Source: Oscillospiraceae bacterium
GTDB lineage: Bacteria > Bacillota > Clostridia > Oscillospirales > Acutalibacteraceae
DNA length: 64,000 nt
Assembly: GCA_025757685.1 (NCBI GenBank)
Contig: CP107220.1
Location: 1,881,501-1,945,500, forward strand
Reading direction: 5' to 3'
The notes below the pieces were generated by a model. The model did not search any database. It was not told the DNA's origin and saw only the letters and a list, made by a program, of their open reading frames with translations. Both the position numbers and the translations under genes were made by a program. Of the stretch, positions 57,838 through 64,000 are shown piece after piece (position 1 is the first letter of the stretch; each line of letters begins with the position of its first letter).

Positions 57838-58085
57838 TCGTAGGGACGGCAATTTGCCGCCCGAGTGAATTGCACGCAGTGCAAGAGACACGAGGCTCCA
57901 AATGCGTTAGCATTTGGGAGAAACAGTCCGGGGGACTGTTTCGTAGCGAGTGCATCAATCCCTCCGTCAATGCCTAACGGCATTGCCACCTCCCTTGTAA
58001 AGGGGGGATGCGGCGTAGCCGCAGGGGGGATTTCGCCGCATTCGCATCACTACCGGAATTGGCAGGCGGCAATCTGCCATCCCTG
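57838..58085. repeat. Mosaic of dispersed repeats between DUF975 and GH95 genes
   Basis: In order: a GTAGGGACGGCAATTTGCCG module (57838-57863), triple-hairpin copy B (57860-57955), and a MITE-like unit 57957-58032. That unit starts AATCCCTCCG, ends GGGGGGATT, and has inner GTCAATGCC/GGCATTGCC and CCTCCC hairpins. Last is a partial GGCGGCAATCTGCC module (58058-58078). No gene or terminator for the convergent GH95 gene is seen. Confidence 0.75.
57860..57955. repeat. Triple-hairpin repeat unit, copy B (96 nt)
   Basis: Same three perfect hairpins as 39621-39716 with one base different (T for C in the second loop). On both copies the flanks are GTAGGG-type modules and a CCTCC-starting element. 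Confidence 0.85.
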
Positions 58086-58109
58086 CAATAAATGACAATC
58101 CGTTGTTGC

Positions 58110-60194
58110 TCACTCCACCCGCTTGCCGTTTTTGAAGGCGTAGCTGATGGTGCCGTCCGGGGTTACCAGGCCGGTGACCTTGCCACTCCAGCATTTGGGC
58201 AGGGCACCGCCAATGAGCATTTCTGCAATGCCGGCGGTCACGCCAAAGTTGCCGTCGATCTGGAACGGCGGGTGGGCGTCCAGCAAATTGGGATAGGAGC
58301 CGCCGCCCCGCACCCGGATCAGCGCCTTGGGGTTAATGGGGCGCAGCTGATTTTCGATCAGCCGCAGGGCGTTCTCGCTGTCGCCCAGCCGTGCCCACAG
58401 GCACACCTTCCATCCCAGGGACCAGCCGGTGCCGCCAAAGCCCCGCTTTAGCAGGGACTGCTTGGCTGCCGCTTGCAGCGCATCGCTTTGCACCCGGTGA
58501 GAAGGGTAAATGCAGTACAGGTGGCTCACATGGCGGTGCTCCACCTCGGTCTCTCGGTAATTTTCCGCCCATTCCGGTATCCGGCCATCCGGCGCGAGGG
58601 CTACCTGGTCAATGACCGGTGCGTCCAGCCCCAGCGCTCGGCAGTTCTCCATAAAATCGTGGAGAATTTCCCGATCCATGGAGGGCATATAGGTCACGGC
58701 GCTGCGCTGCCCGTTGTCCGTGAATGTATTTTCCGGGCTGATGGAGGGGCAGGTGACCGATTGCCCGTTGTGCACCGTCATACTGGAATTAAAGAATGCC
58801 AGCGCGCCGGCGAACATGCCTTTCAGCTTTTCGTCAAAGACCGGATCCTTTTGGTACAGGCTGTGGGTGTATAGTTGGTTCAGAATCCAGGCGCCGCTCA
58901 TAAACCAAACGGCGTAGCAGCTGGAGTCACCGTCGCCGTCCGGGAACCCGGCCGGGTAGGTGGCGCCCCAAATATCGCTGTTGTGGCAGGCGCACCAGCC
59001 ATCGGCGTCAAAGTACGCCTTGGCGGTGGAGGAGCCGTTTGCCGCCAGCTTTTCCGCAAAGTCCACCAGCGGCGTGAAACATTCGCCCAGCCCTACTGCG
59101 TCTGTGGGCCAGTAGTTCATCTCGGTGTTAATATTGGTGGTGTAGCTGGAGGACCAGGGCGCGCGCACCTGCTCGTTCCAGATCCCTTGCAGGGTCATGG
59201 CGTTGGTGCCCGGCCGGGAGCCGGAGACCGTCAGGTACCGCCCGTACTGGAACAGCAGGGCGATTAGGCTTTGGTCGCTTTTGTCCTTTTGCATGCGTTT
59301 TAGCCGCACATCGGTGGGCAGGCTGTCGTCGCCCCCCTCCAATTCCAGAGTCACCCGATCCATCAGAGCGGAGAAGTCCGCAATGTGGGCGGCCAGCAGC
59401 GTGGGGTAGTCTGCCGCACCGTCAAAGTAGGCCAGCATACGAGCCTTTTCGTCTGCGGTGGGCATGGAGCGGAAGTCCACATAAGAGGTGGCTATGGACA
59501 GCAGCAGCGTTACTTCCTTGCGGTTCTCAATCCGCAGGCTGTCGCCGGTGCAGACCACTTGGCCGTCTGCCCGCAGCCCGGCGCAAAAGCGCATACCCCG
59601 GCTGCCCTGCACCACCGTCTCTCCCTTATTGTAGTAGGGGGGCATACACACCTCCGGCGCTTGGCCGGTGAGCAGCAGGGTGCCGTCCTGCGCGGTAACA
59701 GTGCTTTGCAGCAGGCTGTCCAGTCGGCATGTGGCGCTAAAGGGCCGATCGCTCTCTATATGTATCACCACCAGCTGGGCGGGGTGGGAGACAAACATCG
59801 TCTGGGTCAAGCCGTCCGCTCGGGTCACCGCCACGCCGGTGCGCAGGTCCAGGGTGCGGCTGTAATTCTTTTTGTACGCCCGGTCGTAGTCAATGCGCAG
59901 ATTGCCCAGGGGCAGGTACGCCTCGCTCCAGTGGCCGTGCATATCCCGGTTGAGAATGTCCTTGGCCTTGGCGTAGTCCTTGGCAAAGATGGCCTCCCGG
60001 CAAGCAGCCAGGTACTTGTGGGCGTCTGCCTTGTTTTGATCCTTGGGGTAACCGGACCACAGGCTGTCCTCGTTTAGCGACAGGCGCTCGTGGCGCAGGT
60101 TGCCGTAGGTCATTATCCCCAGCCGTCCGTTGCCCAAGGGCAGCGCCTGCTCAAAGCACTTGGCCGGCTTGGTATAGTACAGTTGGTTTTTCAA
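58110..60194 (-). CDS. GH95 family alpha-L-fucosidase
   Basis: GH95 enzymes remove alpha-1,2-linked fucose from host mucin, milk or plant glycans. The 694-residue product starts at TTG (60194-60192) with GGAGG seven bases upstream; no good ATG exists. It has LPLGNGRLGIMTYGNLRHER and NEDSLWSG at the N-terminus. The core motif begins TLQGIWNEQVRAPWSSSYTT and continues NINTEMNYWPTDAVGLGE, and the tail contains PFQIDGNFGVTAGIAEML. No signal peptide is present, so it should act in the cytosol on imported oligosaccharides. No transporter or fucose genes are adjacent. Codon use is like its neighbours. Confidence 0.92.
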   Translation of the reverse strand: MKNQLYYTKPAKCFEQALPLGNGRLGIMTYGNLRHERLSLNEDSLWSGYPKDQNKADAHKYLAACREAIFAKDYAKAKDILNRDMHGHWSEAYLPLGNLRIDYDRAYKKNYSRTLDLRTGVAVTRADGLTQTMFVSHPAQLVVIHIESDRPFSATCRLDSLLQSTVTAQDGTLLLTGQAPEVCMPPYYNKGETVVQGSRGMRFCAGLRADGQVVCTGDSLRIENRKEVTLLLSIATSYVDFRSMPTADEKARMLAYFDGAADYPTLLAAHIADFSALMDRVTLELEGGDDSLPTDVRLKRMQKDKSDQSLIALLFQYGRYLTVSGSRPGTNAMTLQGIWNEQVRAPWSSSYTTNINTEMNYWPTDAVGLGECFTPLVDFAEKLAANGSSTAKAYFDADGWCACHNSDIWGATYPAGFPDGDGDSSCYAVWFMSGAWILNQLYTHSLYQKDPVFDEKLKGMFAGALAFFNSSMTVHNGQSVTCPSISPENTFTDNGQRSAVTYMPSMDREILHDFMENCRALGLDAPVIDQVALAPDGRIPEWAENYRETEVEHRHVSHLYCIYPSHRVQSDALQAAAKQSLLKRGFGGTGWSLGWKVCLWARLGDSENALRLIENQLRPINPKALIRVRGGGSYPNLLDAHPPFQIDGNFGVTAGIAEMLIGGALPKCWSGKVTGLVTPDGTISYAFKNGKRVE

Positions 60195-60219
60195 ATCAAC
60201 ACCTCCGTTGTCTTTCTCT

Positions 60220-60248
60220 ATTGTACTGGATATAAAAGGGGATTGCAA
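60220..60248 (-). promoter_or_regulatory. Promoter of the GH95 gene
   Basis: On the minus strand TTGCAA (60248-60243), 17 bases, TACAAT (60225-60220). Confidence 0.65.
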
Positions 60249-60275
60249 CAGGATTTGTTATTTGGTGATCCTTAT

Positions 60276-60373
60276 GCGGCCCGATGTGGGCATCGGGCCC
60301 TACGATCATTCTTAATAAACGCAAGCTCCACATTGCACTGTTATATATCGTAGGGGCGGCAATCTGCCGCCCG
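60276..60373. repeat. Two dispersed inverted-repeat modules between GH95 and YoaK genes
   Basis: GGCCCGATGTGGGCATCGGG plus CCCTAC (60276-60303) and GTAGGGGCGGCAATCTGCCG plus CCCG (60350-60373). Confidence 0.7.
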
Positions 60374-60403
60374 CCATCTTATTTATCTAAATACAAAAAA
60401 GCA

Positions 60404-60432
60404 TTGCAATTCAAAAACAAAAGGACTACAAT
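60404..60432 (+). promoter_or_regulatory. Promoter of the YoaK gene
   Basis: TTGCAA, 17 bases, TACAAT, 34 bases before the ATG. Confidence 0.65.
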
Positions 60433-60465
60433 AGGGTGCGAAATAGATGAAAAGGAGCGAGCAGA

Positions 60466-61230
60466 ATGAAAAGAAGACCGGTGCCTATTCACGAAACAGG
60501 CTATATCTGTGCCTCTCTGGCTATGGTCAGCGGCTTTTTGGAGACCTATACTTATTTATTAAAGGGTGGCGTGTTTGCCAACGCCCAAACCGGCAACTTT
60601 GCCCTGCTGGGTATGGCCATCGCCCACGGCGATGTGAAGAAGGTGTTTACCTACCTGATCCCCATGTGCTTTTATGTGGTCGGCATTGCCATGACGGTGA
60701 CGATGCCCCGCCTGCTGGATGAGAACAAGCTGCTGCGGTGGGATACAGTGTTTGTGGCGCTGGAGATCGGCCTGCTGTTTGTGGTGGGCTGCCTGCCAAA
60801 ATCGGTGCCCTTTACCGTGTCCACCGTAACGGTGGCCTTTATCTGCGCCATGCAGTACAATACGTTTAAGCGCACCAACAATATGGCGTTTTCCTCCACC
60901 TTTTGTACCAACAATCTGCGCCAGCTGGCGCTGCATTTTCTGGATTATCTGCGCACCAAGGAGCGCCAGAGCCTAAAGAACAGCCTTACCTATATGATGA
61001 TCAACGGATCCTTTTTGCTGGGGGCAGTGATCGGTACCCTGTGCGCCCGCTGGCTGGGCGATCGGGCAGTGTGGGTGTGCTGCGGCGTTCTGGTGCCGGT
61101 GTTGCTGTCGCTGATCTTTGGCAAGCGGGAGGTAGAGAGCGAACTGCTGGCCGAGGAGCGGCAGGAGTTGGCCGTGGAAGAACGCGCTTTGGAAGAAGAG
61201 CAGCGGGAATTGCAGGACGAAGATAAGTGA
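60466..61230 (+). CDS. YoaK family (DUF1275) membrane protein
   Basis: The 254-residue protein has about six hydrophobic helices. It shows the family features SLAMVSGFLETYTYLLKGGV early (including the GFLE/D motif), FANAQTGNFALLGMAIAHG, and SSTFCTNNLRQLALHFLDYL in the centre. The function is unknown. The C-terminal tail (about 222-254) is a highly acidic Glu-rich helix (LLAEERQELAVEERALEEE), likely a cytosolic coiled coil and not typical of the family. The ATG follows AAAAGGAG. It is monocistronic with its own terminator. Confidence 0.85.
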   Translation: MKRRPVPIHETGYICASLAMVSGFLETYTYLLKGGVFANAQTGNFALLGMAIAHGDVKKVFTYLIPMCFYVVGIAMTVTMPRLLDENKLLRWDTVFVALEIGLLFVVGCLPKSVPFTVSTVTVAFICAMQYNTFKRTNNMAFSSTFCTNNLRQLALHFLDYLRTKERQSLKNSLTYMMINGSFLLGAVIGTLCARWLGDRAVWVCCGVLVPVLLSLIFGKREVESELLAEERQELAVEERALEEEQRELQDEDK

Positions 61231-61282
61231 TCGTAAGCAGACGGAGGGTATCCGCTCCTACGGTTATACATTTGATGAACTT

Positions 61283-61314
61283 AAAAAGAGCACCCAATCG
61301 GGTGCTCTTTTTTT
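61283..61314 (+). terminator. Terminator after the YoaK gene
   Basis: AGAGCACCC-aatc-GGGTGCTCT with A5 and T7; nearly the same stem as at 57778. Confidence 0.9.
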
Positions 61315-61698
61315 ATATATAATAGGTATGCTTGTCCCGCATTTGGCGGGTCGAAGGGTGTCGGCGGGGGCGGCAAGGTCAAAATGCCGGTGTCTGGCAG
61401 CAAAATAACGGATTTTTGGCTTAAAATCGAGCAAAATACGGGGTACGAGATGTTGTGGATCGCGGACAAAATATGACAGAATTTTACCATATTTTGGGAA
61501 AAATATGAAATTTGGCAACAAAAAGGTTACAAATTGCAATCTTTGGAAGCCGGATTTCTACCAAACCTACAAAATTTTGCTTTCACGCGGTAAAGCGTGT
61601 AAACGAAAGACCACAAGATATTGATTAGCGCGGTGGCATTTTTGTTTTACATCAAACGGGATTTGTGCAACTTCAACAAAAACATCCGGTTTGAAAAG

Positions 61699-61726
61699 TT
61701 GACTTCTTAGTGATTTGTGATATAAT
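61699..61726 (+). promoter_or_regulatory. Promoter of the 3D-domain protein gene
   Basis: TTGACT, 16 bases, TATAAT, giving a leader of about 130 nt. Confidence 0.7.
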
Positions 61727-61863
61727 CGTCTGCGTCTTAGGGAAATACTAACGGAAAAGGCAGAATAAATTGCTTCTGCTCTTGTGGTGGCTCCCCTCAA
61801 AAGAGCCCCTCAATAAAAAACGGCAAGCCTGTTTTCTATTTTCCAAAACAAAAGGAGATTCAG

Positions 61864-63090
61864 ATGATTTATCGATCCAAATCCGGTGGCGTAAAACGCT
61901 GGGCAAAGATGCTCACCACAGCTGTGCTGGCCTTTGTGCTGGCCATCGTTGTGTTCGCCTCCACTGCATTCGCTGGCCTGCTCAACGAATATAATGTGGA
62001 TATTGTGGTAGATGGCGTGACCACCACCGTGACCACCAGAGAAGAGAAACCAACCGAGATCCTGACCAATGCAAACATTACGCTGGAGAGCACCGACAAG
62101 CTGGACCTTTCAGGCTTTGAAGCCGGCAAGGGCGGCAAGATCGTGCTGGACCGGCAGCATACTGTCAATGTGGAAGTGAACCACACCATCACCGCCTATG
62201 CCGTGTATGCGGATACCGTAGGCGACGCCCTTACAGAGGCGGGTATGGCGCTGCACAGCGCAGACAAGGTGAATTACGCCCTGTCCGATCCGGTAACGGA
62301 CGGCATGGTCATCCGGGTAAATACTGCCTTTACCGTTACCCTGACGGCAGACGGCAAGACCCAGAGCTTTGCCATGGTGGAGGGCACCGTGGGTGACCTG
62401 CTGGACCTGGCCAAGGTACAGCTGGGTACGAATGATTATGCAGAACCTTCTGCCGCAACATCCCTTAAGGCAGGCATGAAGATTCATGTGTACCGGGTCA
62501 GCTACAAGACCGTCACCGAGACGGAGACCCTGTCCTATAAGACGGAGACCAAGACCGACAGCAAGCTCACTGTAGGCAAGACCAAAGTGGAGCAGCAAGG
62601 CCAGAACGGCTCCGCCGATGTGACCTATAAAGTGAAGCTGGTTAACGGCAAAGAAAAGACCCGCACGGAAGAGAAGCGGGTGGTTACCAAAAAGCCGGTG
62701 AAGAAGATTGTGCGCACCGGTACCAAAGCCGCCGGCGTAAAGGCAAACGGCGTAAAGTCCAGAGGCGGTTATTCCGTGGGCCAGAGCATCCGCGGTCGGT
62801 ACACCCATTACTGTGCCTGCGCGGTATGCAACGGCAACTCCCGCGGCATCACCACCAGCGGCCGCCGCATTTATAACGGTATGTCCAATCCCCATTATGT
62901 GGCCTGCAACTGGCTGCCCCTGGGCTCCGTGATTTCCGTGAACGGCACCAACTACACCGTAGTGGACCGTGGCGGCAGCGGACTGTCCAGCCAGGGCAGA
63001 ATTGATATTTTCACCCCGGAGGGGCACGCAGCCTGCTATCGCTACGGCACCGGCAGCTGCTCCATTAAGATCGTTCGTCTGGGTTGGTAA
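61864..63090 (+). CDS. DUF348/G5/3D-domain cell-wall protein (YabE-like)
   Basis: The 408-residue secreted wall protein is probably a lytic transglycosylase-like peptidoglycan remodeller of the YabE/resuscitation-factor type. It has a signal or anchor helix (about 13-38) and three DUF348 units (about 45-75, 98-130, 155-185). A G5-type region follows (about 213-275, KTVTETETLSYKTETKTDSK), then a basic linker. A 3D domain ends the chain (about 312-408) with DRGGSGLSSQGRIDIF, whose three Asp give the name. A Cys pair (CACAVC) lies at 318-322. The ATG follows AAAAGGAG. It faces the VanW lipoprotein gene. Confidence 0.9.
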   Translation: MIYRSKSGGVKRWAKMLTTAVLAFVLAIVVFASTAFAGLLNEYNVDIVVDGVTTTVTTREEKPTEILTNANITLESTDKLDLSGFEAGKGGKIVLDRQHTVNVEVNHTITAYAVYADTVGDALTEAGMALHSADKVNYALSDPVTDGMVIRVNTAFTVTLTADGKTQSFAMVEGTVGDLLDLAKVQLGTNDYAEPSAATSLKAGMKIHVYRVSYKTVTETETLSYKTETKTDSKLTVGKTKVEQQGQNGSADVTYKVKLVNGKEKTRTEEKRVVTKKPVKKIVRTGTKAAGVKANGVKSRGGYSVGQSIRGRYTHYCACAVCNGNSRGITTSGRRIYNGMSNPHYVACNWLPLGSVISVNGTNYTVVDRGGSGLSSQGRIDIFTPEGHAACYRYGTGSCSIKIVRLGW

Positions 63091-63103
63091 GTTGGTAAAA
63101 AAG

Positions 63104-63140
63104 AACCCCATCGGTATTGCACCGGTGGGGTTTTTGTTTT
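63104..63140 (+). terminator. Terminator after the 3D-domain gene
   Basis: AACCCCATCGGT/ACCGGTGGGGTT stem and TTTTGTTTTG. Confidence 0.88.
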
Positions 63141-63198
63141 GTGATGGTGAGTAGGGAGGGAGCATCGCCGTCTGTCTGCGGCGATACGAAGCATAATC

Positions 63199-63233
63199 AA
63201 AAGCCGCCGTACCCATGTGGTGCGGCGGCTTTT
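63199..63233. terminator. Terminator of the VanW gene
   Basis: AAAAGCCGCCGTA...GCGGCGGCTTTT, usable on both strands, 14 bases past the VanW stop. Confidence 0.8.
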
Positions 63234-63246
63234 ACATTCTGTTCAT

Positions 63247-64000
63247 TCACTGACTTTTCTTGGGCTTGGCGTAGGTGGAATAGGTGGTGTAATTCACCTT
63301 GCCGCCGACGGTGCGGGTGAGTACATACTGCTTGCCGGTTTTTTTAATGTTGATCTTTACATCCTTGGGCTTTACATTCTTTTGCCCCATTACCTTGCAG
63401 GTGAGGGTGCCGTTCTTGGCGGTCATTTGCAGCCGAATGTCCGTGCCGCTGGTGTTCTTAAACTGAAAGTCCGTGGTGTTCCACTGGACGGTAGCGTCCC
63501 CGCCCAGGGGTACATAGCTAATCTCCAGCGAGTGGGGCGCCCGGCTGACCACCTGTAAATTGGCGCGGAGAATGCACTCAAAAATGGTGCTGCTCACCTG
63601 GCATACCCCGCCGCCCAGGCCGTCTACAAACTCGCCGTCCTGCACCACCTTGGCAGTGGCGTACCCGGCCAGCACCGTGCGCTTGCCCACCGTTTGGTTA
63701 AAGCTGAAGGTGCGCCCCGCAGGGATTACCAGATTGTTCAGCTTGCGAATAGAGGCGGTAATGTTGGCAGTGCGGGTCTCGTTCTTGGCGTCGTAGTAAG
63801 TGGTGTAGCTGGCTAGCTCATGGCTGTACCCGCTGCCGCTTTTGCGGTGGAGCGCCGGATAAATGGTAGAGGTATAGCTCTCCCGGAAAGTGGTTTTGGT
63901 GTTCTCCGTGGTGGTGACGGTGGTGGTTTCCGTAGTGGTTTCCTGTTTGGTTGTGGTGTCTGTGCCGGCAGCGGGCTTGGCGGCGCACCCGGTAAAGGCG
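63247..64000 (-). CDS. VanW family lipoprotein (5' end outside window)
   Basis: About 251 residues are visible. At the window edge the frame reads AFTGCAAKPAAGTDTTT, which looks like a lipobox with the lipidated Cys. A Thr-rich linker follows, then the VanW domain: AGRTFSFNQTVGKRTVLAGY, DGLGGGVCQVSSTIFECILR, HSLEISYVPLGGDATVQW and TDIRLQM. The tail (KINIKKTGKQYVLTRTVGGK) is G5-like in style. VanW proteins are wall-linked and of unknown mechanism; the gene name comes from a vancomycin cluster but does not imply resistance. The signal peptide start lies beyond base 64000. Confidence 0.85.
   Translation of the reverse strand, partial: AFTGCAAKPAAGTDTTTKQETTTETTTVTTTENTKTTFRESYTSTIYPALHRKSGSGYSHELASYTTYYDAKNETRTANITASIRKLNNLVIPAGRTFSFNQTVGKRTVLAGYATAKVVQDGEFVDGLGGGVCQVSSTIFECILRANLQVVSRAPHSLEISYVPLGGDATVQWNTTDFQFKNTSGTDIRLQMTAKNGTLTCKVMGQKNVKPKDVKINIKKTGKQYVLTRTVGGKVNYTTYSTYAKPKKSQ

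Larger units (their letters stand above)
61231..61863. other. Long AT-rich spacer upstream of the 3D-domain gene
   Basis: No gene is supported. It contains a terminator (61283-61314), a CACGC-ggtaaa-GCGTG hairpin (about 61584-61600) between CTTTC and GAAAG arms, and the promoter at 61699. A 137-nt leader to the ATG does not match the c-di-AMP (ydaO) riboswitch that often precedes such genes. Confidence 0.5.

Noticed and set aside
61727..61863. ydaO c-di-AMP riboswitch before the 3D-domain gene
   Set aside because: The gene type is often controlled this way, but the short leader lacks recognisable consensus blocks.
35551..64000. Vancomycin resistance locus (VanZ-like and VanW genes)
   Set aside because: The genes are almost 28 kb apart, with no vanA/B ligase, vanH or vanX. 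Both families are common in sensitive Firmicutes.

Overview
The window is the replication-origin region of a low-to-mid GC Gram-positive chromosome. It most likely comes from a spore-forming gut anaerobe of class Clostridia (Oscillospirales/Ruminococcaceae type). This placement is inferred from gene content and order: dnaA-dnaN-yaaA-recF-remB-gyrB-gyrA, rpmH-rnpA-yidD-yidC-jag-mnmE-mnmG-rsmG-noc-parA-parB, SleB, RemB, a short DUF951 protein, AdhE fermentation and a cytoplasmic GH95 fucosidase. No rRNA, tRNA, CRISPR, prophage or IS element was recognised. Nearly all of it is core genome; the only clear accessory gene is an AT-rich GNAT acetyltransferase at 14.8-15.3 kb.

Layout. 0-8.5 kb: mgtE (3' part outside the window) behind a leader-peptide/attenuator region, DnaD-like and DnaC/DnaI-like primosome genes, an S1-domain protein, DUF951, prfA, a TsaC-CoaE fusion and an M18 aminopeptidase. 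8.6-13.4 kb: sleB, a zinc-type efflux ATPase with its ArsR sensor, and an FMN riboswitch controlling ribU. 13.4-20.6 kb: GT2, GNAT, class II aldolase, then a minus-strand folate operon (folE-folP-ybjQ-folB-folK) headed by a degenerate LCP-like membrane protein. 20.9-31.1 kb: dnaA to gyrA, with an oriC-like dnaA-dnaN spacer (variant DnaA boxes, GC block, DnaA-trio array). 31.3-36.4 kb: LCP ligase, histidine phosphatase, XRE regulator, mtnN, VanZ. 36.6-48.1 kb: rpmH to serS, with four parS-like sites between noc and parA. 48.6-64 kb: adhE with a Rex-like operator, a small-molecule kinase, iscS-iscU-nadA, glyQS, DUF975, GH95, YoaK, a 3D-domain cell-wall protein and a VanW lipoprotein cut by the window end.

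How it fits together. The DnaD/DnaC-like pair, DnaA, DnaN, RecF and gyrase provide initiation and replication. Noc, ParA, ParB and the parS cluster handle origin segregation and nucleoid occlusion. RnpA, YidD, YidC, Jag, MnmE, MnmG and RsmG link RNA processing, membrane insertion and tRNA/rRNA modification. IscS/IscU probably supply the [4Fe-4S] cluster of NadA. Genes right of dnaA are mostly on the + strand, consistent with leading-strand transcription from an origin at 22.3-22.5 kb; the left side is mixed.

Intergenic space is unusually structured. It carries MITE-like elements with AATCCCTC/GAGGGATT ends, GTAGGGGCGG inverted-repeat modules, two nearly identical 96-nt triple-hairpin units, a direct repeat that copies the gyrB 3' end, and many intrinsic terminators. 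The most interesting candidate regulatory system is the mgtE leader: promoter, 27-codon reading frame, and mutually exclusive antiterminator and terminator pairings.
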